Assembly: GCA_000231825.2 (NCBI GenBank)
Contig: JH720297.1
Location: forward strand, 1,171,543-1,235,542
Length of the DNA: 64,000 nt
Direction of reading: 5' to 3'
DNA from: Tetrahymena elliotti 4EA
Taxonomy: Eukaryota; Ciliophora; Oligohymenophorea; Hymenostomatida; Tetrahymenidae
A program made the translations under genes and the position numbers. Under the pieces are notes generated by a model. The model did not search any database. It was given only the letters and a program-made list of their open reading frames with translations, and was not told the DNA's origin. This document shows, one piece after another, positions 24,661 to 36,400 of this stretch; the stretch's first letter is position 1; the number at the start of each line of letters is the position of its first letter.

Positions 24661-27600
24661 ATTAAAAATAATACCTCATGTCAAGAGTTAAAGTTTAGAG
24701 ATTATAGCACCGTACTAAGCTAGTACCTAACCTTTATGAGCCCGTTTCTCCAATTTTATTAGTACTTTAAAATAAATTTTAAAATAATAAAAGATTGAGT
24801 GAGGAAATATTGAAAAATGAAAGAAAGATAAAATGTGAATGAAAGTTACAAAAAATAAATAAAAATGAATGAATGAGAGAGGCAACCAAATATAAAATGA
24901 ATCAAAATAAATGAGTCAAGTCAATCAATCAATCATAAATTAAAGTTTTTGTTTATTCAAAATTGTAATAGAGGACTCAATTCATATAGTGCTATTATAT
25001 CCATAAAAAAATTAAAATATATTTTTTCAGTGTCAGTTCATAAATTTTCTGGGTAATCGATTGGTTGTGAGCGAACAATTTGTTGAAAATTTTCTTTTTT
25101 ACTAATTTCACTCTCATACCCTTTCATGTATATTGAATAGTTATTTTTACCTGAGGTTAAGATTCAAAATTTAAAGATTAGAGCAATGTGCTAAGCAAGA
25201 TCCTAATTCTTATGCACCTATTTCACTAATATTAGCTCCTCTTTTAATTAATTATGAAAATATCAAATATTGAATGAGGAAATAAAAAAAATAATGAGAA
25301 AGCTAAAGATAAAAATATGAATTCAATGTGAAAATAACAAATAAAAATTAATGAAGAAGCTAAACAAATGTCAAGTAAATCCAAATAAATTAGTTAGCTA
25401 ATGAATCAGCGGCTCATAAACTAAAGCCTTTAGATATTAAAAAGCACATAATTAATATTGAAAATACCTAAGGTTAAGAGTCAAACTCTAGAGCTTAAAG
25501 CATTATGCTAAGCCAGATATTAATTCTTATAGCCCTATGTCATGAATTTTAATGAAACTTTATATTTTAATAAAAATCTTAAATATTGAATAAAAAAGTA
25601 ACAAAGTTAAATTTTAATAAAATTAAAAAAAAAAATTAAAATTAATGAATGAGTCAAACAAAAGTCGAGTAAATCCAAATAATCAGTAAGTTAGTAAATC
25701 AATCAATCAGTCTCTCATAAAAAGTAAATTAATCTTTATTTATTAAAAAATGCATAATTAATATTTAATTTACTCTAGATAAAGAGCCACTGTTTAGAGA
25801 TTAGTGCATTGTGCTAAGTTAGATCCTAATCTTGATTTTTCCATTTATCCAAAACATTTTAAACTTTTGTAGAGTTATAAAAATAAAAGGATTGAGAAAA
25901 TAAGATAAAGATGTATGTCAATTAAATTATAAAATAAAAATTAATGAATGAGTCAAACAAAAATCAAGAAAACCTAAATAGATTATAGTTAGTTTAAGGT
26001 TTTTACCCAAGATAAAGAGTAAAAGTTTAGAGATTAGAACATTTTGCTAAGCCAGATCCTAACTATTATAGGCTAGTCTCAGACATAGTCATTGATCTTT
26101 TAAATTATTATAAGAATATAAAATATTAAAATAGTGAGAAAAGGATAAAAAATAACAATTAAATCCTAAAATAAAAAATTAAAATTAATTAATTAAAACC
26201 AAAAGAATTATCCAGTAAACCCAAATAAATAAATAAGTCACTCATAAATTAAAGTTTTTATTTATTTGAAAATACATAACTAATATTGAAAATTATTTTT
26301 ACTCAAGGTGAAGAGTCAAAGTTTAGAGATTATGGCATTGCGATAAGCCTGGTCCTAATCCCTCTAAGGTCACCTCTTCTCTTTGCTAGAAGCTTCTTTA
26401 AAAAAATTATGAAAATATTAAATATTTAATCAGGGAAAAAGAATGAGGAAAGTATAAAAATGAATGTATGGTTAAACAAATATCAAGTAAACCAAAATAA
26501 ATTAATCAGTTAGTCTGTGACTAATAAACTAAAGTCTACTTTTTCTAAATTGCATAAATAATATCTATAATACCCTAGTTCTAGAGTCAAAGTTTAGAGA
26601 TTAGATAATTGAACTAATTCTTATGGGAAGAAGCAAAAATATGTTTAACTTTTATTTTAAAATAAAAATAAGTTATCTAATAAAGAAATATTGAAAGATA
26701 GAGAAATAACAAAGAGAATTAAATTTGAATAAAATAAATAAAAATAAATTAAGTGCCAAACAATTATCAATTAAACCTAAGTAAATGAGTCAGTTACTCA
26801 TTCACTCTTAAATTAAAGTTTTATTTATTCAAAAAGGCATAGTTAATATTGTAAAGCTATTTGTTTTTACAAGAGGTCAAGAGTCAAAGTTTAGAGATTA
26901 GAGCACTGTGATAAGCTAGATCCTAATTCTTTTAGGCTTGTAAACAAAATACAATCTTCACTTTTGAATTATTGAAATATAAAAAACATTCAAAGAATGA
27001 GAAAAAGATAAAAATGTGAATTTAATTTTTAAACAATAAATCAAAATTAATGAATGAGCCAACAAAATGTCAAGTAAGCATAAATAAACTAGTTAGATAG
27101 TCAGTCAGTGAGAGAGATAGAGAGTCAATTAATGACTCATAGATTAAATAATTGATTAACTCAAAAAAGAATAAGTAATATTGAAATTTTATTTTTACGA
27201 GAGCGAAAAAGAAAATGTTTAGAGATTAGAACATTATGTTAATCCAGATGCTAATTCTTTTACACAAATTTCACCAATATTGTTGGAGCTTTTAAAAAAT
27301 TAGAAAAATATAAAATATTTAATGATATTAAAAGATTTTATTTATTCAAAAATGCTTAATTGATATTGAAAACCTATTTTTACATGAGTTAAAGATTCAA
27401 AGTTGAGATTTTAGAGCATGATGCTAAGCAAACTCCTAACCCTTATGATGAGATCATTTGACCAATTTTATTTTGACTTTTATAAATTATGAAAATATAA
27501 AATAATGAATGAGGATAGATTGAATGAGAAAAACATAAAAATCTGAATTAAATCTGCAAACAATAAATGAACAAATAAGCCAAAAAAATATCCATTAAAC

Positions 27601-30600
27601 CAAAATATATTAGTCAGTAGTCAGTCTTTCATAAAGTAAAGTATTTGTTTAATCAAAAATAAATAATTAATATTAAAATACTTTAGATTAAGATTCAAAG
27701 TTTAGAGATTAGGACATTATGCTAAGAGAGACCATAATCCTTAATTACTCTTTTCACCAATTTTATTTTTACTTTTAAATAATAATAATATTAAATAAAA
27801 AATGAAGAAATATTGAAGACAAAAAGGAAAATATGTGAATTAAATTTGAAAATAGAAAATAAAAAGAAAGGAATTAGCTAAATAAATATACAATAAATCA
27901 AAAAAAATTATTTAAAATAGCTTTTGAACCAGTCGCTCATAAAAAAAACAAAAAATTTTATTTCTTTAAAAATGGTAATTAATATTGAAAATACCTTAGA
28001 TCAAGAGTTAAAGTTTAGAGATTAAAGAGTTGCCCTAAGATAATTTCAAATCCTGAAGAGTCCATTTCCCCAATTTTATTTTCGCTTTTAAATAATAAAA
28101 AAATATAAAATATTGAATGAGGAAATGTTGAAAGAATAAGAAAAATATAAAGTGGGAATAAATTTGAAAATAATAAATAAAGATTAATGAATGTGCCATA
28201 AAAATGTCAAATAAGGCCAAATAAACTAATCAATCTTTCACTCATCAATCAAATTCTTTGTTTATTCAAAAATATTTAAATAATATGATAATACACGAGT
28301 TGAAGAGTCAAAGTTTAGAGATTAGAGCATTGTGTTAAGCCAGATACTAATCCTAAATAACCTATTTCACCAATGTTATTTTTACTTTTAGAGAATTATA
28401 ATAAAATATTGAGAGAGTGAGAAAAAGATAAAATATGAATTATATTTGCAAGTAACAAATAAAAATTGATGAACTAGCCAAAAAAATAATAAGTAAATAC
28501 CCTAGGTTTATAGTTAATTTTTAGAGATTAGAGCATTTTGCTAAGCCAGATCCTAATTCTTAAGAGCCCATTTCACCAATTACATTTCCTCTTTTAAATA
28601 ATTATATTGAATAAGAATATATTCAAGAATGACATAAGATAAAATGCAAATTAATTTTGTAAATAATAAATAAAAATCAATAAATGAATGAGCAAGCCAA
28701 ACAAGTACCAAGTAAATAAATTAAAGCATTGATTTATTCAAAATGGCATAATTAATATAGAAATTATATTTTTACTCAAGGTAAAGAGCCAAAGTTTGGA
28801 GATTTGAGCATTATGCTAAGCCAGTTCCTAACCCTTAGGAGCCCATTTCACCAATTACATTTCTAATTTTAAATTATAACAAAAAATAAAATATTGATTA
28901 GAAAAAATAGAAAGAATTGCCAAAAATATAATAATTAATGAATGAATGAGCTAAACAAATATCAAATAAATCCAAATATGCTAGTTAGTAAGACAATCAG
29001 TTGCTCATATATTTAGGTGTTTATTTATTTATAAATTCATAATTAATGTTGAAATTCTGTTTTTACTAGAGGTCTAGAGTCAAATTTTAGATATTAGAGC
29101 ATTGTGCTAAACAATATCCTAATTGTTATGCTTTCATTTCACCTATTTTATTTTTACTTTTAAATAATTATAAGCATATAAAATATTGAATAAGGAGAAT
29201 ATATTGAAAGAATGAGAAAAAACATAAAAATGATAATTAAGTTTGCAAAAAATTTTTCAAAATGAATGAATGAGCCAAATAAATTTTAATTAAACATAAA
29301 TAACTTATTTAATCAGTCAATCAGTTAGCTGCTCATATAATTAAATTTTTTTTTATTTATTCAAAAATGCATAATTGATATTAAAAATACTTTATCCTGA
29401 GAGTTAAAGTTTAGAGATTAGAGCAATGTGCTAAACCAGATATTAATCCTTATGAGTCTATTTCAAAAATTTCATCTCCACTTTTAAAAAATTATAAACA
29501 AAAAATATAGAAAGAATATGAAAAATATAAAAATGGGTGTTAAATTTGTAAAGAAAAAAAAAAATTTAAAGAAAAACATAAACTAATATCAAATAAATTA
29601 GTAAGTAAGTAAGTAAGCTAGTCAATTAGTAGCTCATAAATTAAATCATTTGTTTATCACAAAAAGGCTTAATTAAATTGCAATGCTATTTTTACAGAAG
29701 AAAAAGAGTTAAAGTTTAGAGATTGCAACACTGAGCTAATCCATTTGCTAATGATTATCCACCAATTTGGCCAATGTTGTTGAACCTTTTAAAAAATTTT
29801 TAAAATTTTATTTAATGAGGTCATTTTGAAAGAATGAGAAAAAGATAAAAATATGAAAATTTTTATTTTTACCAACAACAAAAAAAAATTAGTGAATGAA
29901 TCAAACAAAATATTAAATAAACAAATAAATTAGTTATTCAGACATTTAACTCATAAATTAAAGTCTTTAATTATTTAAAAATGCATAATTAATATAGAAA
30001 TACTCTATGTTAAGAGTCAAATTTTAGAGGTTAGAGCAATTTGCTAAGCCAGATGCTAATTCTTATGCACCCATTTCGCCAATTTGATTTGCTCTTTAAA
30101 TAATAAAACAAATTTAAAATATTTTAAAAGAATGAGAAAAACATTATAATGGCAAGAAATTTGCAAACAATAAATTATAATGAATGAACCAAACAATTAT
30201 CAAGGAAATGCCAGCCAGTTGGTCATAAATAAAAACATATATTTATTCAAAAATGCATAATTAATATTGAAATTATAATTTTACTAGAGGTAAAGTTCCA
30301 AAGTTTTGAGATTTGAGCATTCTGCTAAGCAACATCCTAATTTTTTTGCTCCCATATAACCGATATCACTGTAACTTTTATTATTTTAAAAATTTTTAAT
30401 ATTCGAAGAATGCTAAAAAAATAAAAATGTGAATTAATTTTAAAAAAACAAATAAAAATTAATAAATATATCAAAAAATATCAAGTAAACTCTTATAAAT
30501 AAGTTAGTTAGTTTTTTATCAACTAAAGTCTGTTAATTATTAAAGAATACATAATTAATTTAAGAGTAGTTTTTTAGAGATTAGATTATTTTAATAATAA

Positions 30601-30620
30601 AATTACCTTAAATTCACCTC
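24661..30620. repeat. 6-kb tandem repeat array, about 21 diverged copies of a ~200-330-bp unit
   Basis: The same order of elements recurs about every 190-480 bp, most often 270-310: a TTTATTTATTCAAAAATGCA segment, ATAATTAATATTGAAAAT, a core AAGAGTCAAAGTTTAGAG / ATTAGAGCATTGTGCTAAGC / CAGATCCTAA, then CCCATTTCACCAATTTTA, ATATTGAATGAGGAAATATT, an AATGAATGAGCCAAACAAAT stretch and (AG)TCAGT/CAATCAATC runs. Core copies begin near 24680, 25155, 25477, 25775, 26012, 26307, 26580, 26875, 27200, 27390, 27690, 27995, 28300, 28507, 28780, 29073, 29400, 29700, 30008, 30290 and (weak) 30560. All copies point the same way. TGA and TCA occur in all frames, so it does not encode a protein. Inside the core, TTAGAGCA and TGCTAA are near-complementary around a 3-4 nt loop, so a short hairpin is possible. 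The core is better kept than the rest of the unit, which hints at a constraint, though it could also mark the youngest part of an old satellite. Confidence 0.85.
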
Positions 30621-31342
30621 TAGTGCTTAACATGAAGATAAATTAGAGCTTACTAACTTTTAATAAATAAAATTAAAACTTTTATTCTTCTCTATAAAAT
30701 TTAGTGTACATTAGTGAGATTTTAAAAATATTTTCTTTATGGTGTTATCATTTATTTATTTTTTAAGGTTATTTGATATTTAATTGATTGGAAATTATTT
30801 ATTACCAATTTTTGTTTTGAAAAAAAACGAAGTACTATACAATATCATATATCATACTCATTCATTTAATATTTTTTTTATAATATTCTGATTTGTTCTC
30901 ACATAATTAATAAGTAAGTATTTTTTTATGATTCTAAAAAATATTTGTTTAGAATTATTATATACATTATTAATTATCTCTGATTAGGTATTTTTTTAGA
31001 TTATTTACAATTTTAAAAGTTTTATTATTAAAAATATTGAAAGTCAATTAAGTGTTTATAGTTTGTTGTTACTATCCTTTAAAAATATGAAAATATAGTA
31101 AAAATGAATAATAATGAAATATAATTATAATTATAAATAATATGAAATATTGAATGGTTATTTCTAATTAGAACGTTTAACGAATATATTATAATCAAAT
31201 TAGTGATAGTATTCATCAAAATCTATTTTGCAACAATAAAATAAGATAATAAAAAACACACATTCAGCTTAACTTTTTTTTTGTAAGAATTGATTTTAGC
31301 TTTTTGCAAACATTTTTGAAACAAAAGCCACTAAAAATAAAT
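30621..31342. other. Intergenic between repeat array and next gene
   Basis: AT-rich, no recognisable coding frame or RNA gene. Presumed to hold the promoter of the gene starting at 31343. Confidence 0.45.
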
Positions 31343-32576
31343 ATGCAGCAAGAATAATACTTGACAATAATAAGTTAAATAGAGAAACAACTTTAAGTTT
31401 TACTCTAAAAAAAGTGTGATCTTTTGTTTAGAAAATTTGTTCCTAATTCAAATAGCGATGAGCTCGATCTAAATCAAATAGTAAAACATTTACAAAAAAA
31501 AGAAAAATATATTAATTTCTATAATTATTTAAAGCCTCTTTAGCTGAGACAGTTTAGTAATGCTGAAAGAATGGATTTCATGAGTATGTTTAATAAGTAT
31601 CATGAAGAAACATTGTCCTAAAAAATATCAAAAAAGAATTTTGAAAAAACAATTCTGAAACATATTCTTACAAAAAATGAAAAATGGTTTAAATAAAGTC
31701 TTTACAACTTAGTGTTTGAGTAAATTATCTACAAGAGCAATACAATACAATAAAATTTTATTTAATTATCTTTATAATTTAAAATAAATTTAGTGAAGAT
31801 ATCAAGTTGATAGATGGAGAATTAAGGAATTTCAAGCAGAATGTATAAGTAATATAGCCAAACTAAAAAGAAAACCAACAGCCTTTAAGCTAGAAATAAT
31901 CTGAAGCATCTTCTTCACATAATCTTAGAATATCTCCTAAAAAAATATGTACAATAACTATAGATGAACCATAAAATACTCCATAATATAGGACTTCATA
32001 ATTAATTGAACAATAGAAAACATTTAAGCAATAGTAATATCAAACAAATTAGTAATCCGAAATTAAAAAAGAAATTAATTAGAGTAATCACAGCTTTAGA
32101 TTAATTTTATGTTTTAAACTTTATTTTTTAATTAAATACAAGTATCAAAGAGAAGATTCAGCAACAACATTATGAATCATGGATAGTATGTTTAAGGATA
32201 GTAAATTAATAAAAATTAATCACAAGAAAAGTAAAGGTCTATATCTCCAATCAAAAGAAGCTAAACAAGATCAAAATCACCCATAAAATAAAACAAGTAA
32301 CTTCATTTAAGTCATGAATTTATAAAACATTTATTTTTAAGTGAAAACTTAGGATACTCAGATATTTATAAAATGAAAAAGAATCTTTAAGAATAACAAA
32401 AATAAGTCTTTTAGTAAAATATACTTTCTTCACAAATATAAGTGAATAAAATTAAAAGTAGTTTAGTGACTAAGAGCTAGTAAAAGTTAGAGAGATTTAA
32501 ATAAGGAATTTTAGACAATATAATTTAGTAAAAAACAAATAGCTTTAAAATGAATATCTATAATAATATTAAATGA
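31343..32576 (+). CDS. Hypothetical basic protein
   Basis: Three exons 31343-31719, 31794-32083 and 32143-32576 (TGA at 32574), introns 74 and 59 nt, phases 2 and 1 matching; 366 residues. The N-terminal half is helical and Lys/Gln-rich with a coiled-coil-like start (MQQEQYLTIISQIEKQLQVL), then FSNAERMDFMSMFNKYHEE and KNFEKTILKHILTKNEKW. The middle is Gln/Ser-rich. The third exon begins with a strongly basic Ser-Pro stretch (RSISPIKRSQTRSKSPIK), a pattern often used as CDK or nuclear-import targets, and ends with a Lys/Gln-rich helix. No domain family recognised; the function is unknown. It converges on the NEK kinase gene 865 bp away. Confidence 0.65.
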
Positions 32577-33441
32577 CAGTCAAAAGCTTTTCCAGCAAAA
32601 TATTGTTTACCAAACAGCAATATTTGTTTGTAATTTCAATTTTACTATTTCATCTTAAAAAATTTTAGATGATTAAGTTAATTATTTGTTTGTTAGTTAA
32701 TATGAATAATAAAGTAATTAATAGGTCTATAAAAAAGTGTAAATTTTATATTATATAAACTGTATTAACAATGAGTATTGTGCCTTCTCAATTAAAATTA
32801 AATTATTTAAAAATTTTTAATTTGATAAGTTATCTTTCTTTTTTAGTTAATTAGTTAGTTTAACGTTTTAGTTAATATGAATAATATAGTAATTAATAAG
32901 TATTAATAAATAAGGTGTTATTTTAAAATAATTTATACCTTGTTTGTGAAAAATTAATATGTATTTTCATTTAAAATTTTGTAAAAATTTTTATTTGATT
33001 ATTTATTATTTTTTTTAGTTTATTGGTTCTTACAAGTATTAGCTCATATGAATAATAAATTAATTGATAAGCATTTATTAATGAAATGAATTTTATATAA
33101 TATTAACCATATTAATAATTAATATTGTTTAAATTCTCATTTACAATTATTTTATTTTACATTTTTTATTATTATCTGACACATATGTGATTATTAAGGA
33201 ATTATAAGCTTATAAAAAATAACTCAACTATGAATAAATAATATTTAATTAATTTTTTTGAACTTTCAAATATTTAAAAATAAAATGATATATTTACAAA
33301 GATGTAGTTAGGTTAGATTTATATATAAGCAAATTATTATTTTAAGCGAAGTCTGTAAAGATGTTAGATCAATTAATTTTTTCAAATAACCTTTACAAAA
33401 AAAAGATATTTTATCAGTGATTCCTTGACCATTGTAAACCA
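32577..33441. repeat. Convergent spacer with three degenerate ~175-bp repeats
   Basis: The motif GTTAATATGAATAATAAAG with following AATTAATAG occurs near 32696, again near 32872 (ATAATATAG) and in weaker form near 33048 (CATATGAATAATAAATTAAT), each followed by similar TTTATATTATAT or TTTTATATAATATTA sequence and a long T-rich stretch. This looks like an old short tandem duplication. Otherwise AT-rich non-coding. Confidence 0.5.
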
Positions 33442-36400
33442 TCATATTCCAACTAAGCCTTATCTAGCCTGATATGAAGTTTAAGTAAGGAATAAATATT
33501 ATTCATAGTCTTTTATATTTTTACAAAGTAAAAATAAATATAAATATTATTAAATTCAATTAGATTTACTTTAGTATTGCAATTTTATATACAATTGTTT
33601 ATAATAGCATCAATCTCTTTGATGTTGCATTATTCCAAGTCTTGGATGTTCTTTGTGTTAGATTCAAAAAATTAATCAGCTTATTTTTAATTTTTAAATA
33701 AAATTTACCTTTATTTTTTATTTTAAAATCTAATATAGTTCAGAAAATTGGTTTATTCCTAATTGCTAATTTAGCATTTTTTATCTGCTTCCTATCTAAG
33801 ATTATAAATCAATTATTTCGTTTTCTAGAGCTTCAATTCTTCTAGCAACAGTAGATCCTCCCCTCTTTTTATTATTTGAATTTGATTCATATTGTCTTTG
33901 CAAATTTGGCTAAACTTCGCTATTATAATGAATGCTATTACTATTTTAATGTGTGTGAAATATAGGTTCTCTTAAGTTTATGCTTTACTATGAATGAATT
34001 TTATTTGATTCTTATTCAAACATTTAATTTAATTCTTGAATATCTTTATTATAAAATTTATTATATTAGTTTTTCTAGCTACTTATAAGGCTGTTGTTAA
34101 AACTATTTATTTAGTAATTCTAATTCTAATTGTAATTATTCATATTTTACATTTAAACCATATTTCCTTAATATTGATTTCTTGAAATAGGAAATTGTTG
34201 CTTTATTCTTGGAAGGGTTGGAGTGTTTTAATTTTTTTTAATTTCATTTTAGGAAAGCATTGTGCTTAGTCCATTATATTATTATTATTATTTTTTATCA
34301 GAATAGACTGAATTATAATTATCATTTGTTAAATCTTCATCTTGACTTTTGAAAAAACCAGGAATTGAGTCTATTGAATTATATTAATTTATTGCAGGTC
34401 CTTCATGTTTTTTGAATTCACTATTTATTCTATTGTATTATTTTTCATCGATACCTACTTAAGTACTATTCTAACTACTTTTTGTAGTTGAGCTCATTAA
34501 CATGTTCTTTTTATGCAATTTTTATTCCAAACTATATCTGTCTTTGAAATACTTCTATTATATTTCAGTCATTTCTTCTGTTAATTCTTTCATACTCATT
34601 TATGTATCTATTGTAGTTTCTATCATAGAATATTTAGAATATCTGTTTGGGTTTGAGCTTTATTAATTTTTGTCAAAATCTTTAATTTGATGGGAAGATT
34701 GCATATTCTGAATATTTTCTTATGGTTAATATGTTGAAACTTGAATATTATCATCAAACTAAAAAGATTTGTTATTTTTCTTCTATTTACTCTCAGAAAG
34801 TGTATGAGTTCTATGAGTTTTTCTTTTAGGTTTTTCAATTTAGGAGGGAAAATTTTCTGAATCAATATTCTTTTAACTAGCTTTAAAGTTGGCGGGATTT
34901 GATGGCAATTAAAAAGCTTAATCATCTTAAATCATAAAATCTTATTATTTCTAGACCATAGACATCTAAGTCTAATGTTCTCCCTTATTCTACATTTAAG
35001 TATCTAAATAAATTGTATTCTTTAATTATTAATTATTAAGTTAGTTATTATTCAATTAAATGCAACTAGAATTTGTGAATATGCTGTTGTTAAAATTATT
35101 TTGCTGATTTCCATTCTTACTGCTATTTTTACGAGAAGAATGTTGCTACTAATACTAAAATTAAGAAGAAGGTAAGACTTGTATTTATTAGGATATTTTA
35201 TTCTTAGAAAATATTTATTGATTTTAATTGTTTTTCTAAGAAAATATTTCCATTATATTAGCTACATTACTCTTAGGACGAGTAGATAAGTTAGAAGTTG
35301 ATTATATTTCAGGAAGTCTTGTATTATAGCTTTAAATATTGTTAAAATATGTTTAACTTTCACTAAATTTCTCTTTCAGATTATTTATTTAGCTTTGATC
35401 TGTCATTAAATTTACTATTTCATTTATTTAATTATAAATAATCAATATTATTTTAAAAATAAAATTTTTTTTAAACTGAAGGAAATTCTTCTATTTCAAA
35501 GAATCAAAAAAAGTTAAACATCTTTCAAAATTTACTTTAAAATTATTATGATAGTAAATTGGTAAAATAGATAGATTTTTATTAAGATCTCAATTGTAAG
35601 TTTGTTTATTTTGAAAAAAAAATAGATGGAATTTTTAAAAATTAGGAAATCTTTTCATTTTAAAATAAATCTATTGGTTGATAATAATAAACTAGCAATT
35701 ATCATTCCATTCTTGTGCAAAAAATAGCTGAATAGTTGATAACAGCTAAAAATCAAATTTAAGCTATTTAAATAAGTAAAGCTGGATATTTAAATTTGGA
35801 TAAATAATTAAATAATGGCTTACTTTCAATTAAGCACACTAAATATAGTTTATCATTTTTTAGAAAATTTTTTATATAAAATGATTTAAAATTGACTTTT
35901 TTGCATTTCTTGAATCAGAATATGCAATGTAATTCCATTCAAATTTTGTCAAACAAAAAAAATAAAATTGAATAAAAATTATTACATTGATTATTGTGAG
36001 CGAAAATATTGATTTGTTTCATTTATTCTTGGTTAGGAGTTTCAAATATTTTATCACTTTATTATTTTTCAACGAGATTTAAGTTTTTTTTGGCTCTTGC
36101 ATTATTAGGTGATTACTTTTAATTTTAAGTTTAGTTAAAATACATCTAAATGGTTTAATTTACGTTTGGTAAGTAGATATTCTTTGTAGACTAGGATTAG
36201 AAGTAGTTAATTGAATTATTCTTTTAAAGTGCAAACTCATTTAAATTCTTATCTTAGAGATCATTTTAATTGTTTGATACTTATCTAACACTTTTTACTT
36301 TTGGAGTAAAATATTTCTTTCCTTAAAACAGATTGGGAGAGTTATTGTTATCGTTGTTGTTGTTGTTGTTGCTATTTACTGAAGAAAAATTTTAGTTTTA

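Noticed and set aside
28035..28220. 61-residue frame on - strand within the repeat array
   Set aside because: Chance frame in one unit; equivalent units are closed in that frame.
24661..30620. CRISPR array or giant repeat protein
   Set aside because: Units are ~200-330 bp, diverged, in a eukaryotic nuclear genome, and stops occur in all six frames.
34623..34925. 100-residue frame on - strand ([12 protein letters not shown]...)
   Set aside because: Same strand but another frame of NEK exon 5; the NEK frame is open over 1.7 kb and joins in phase at both ends.
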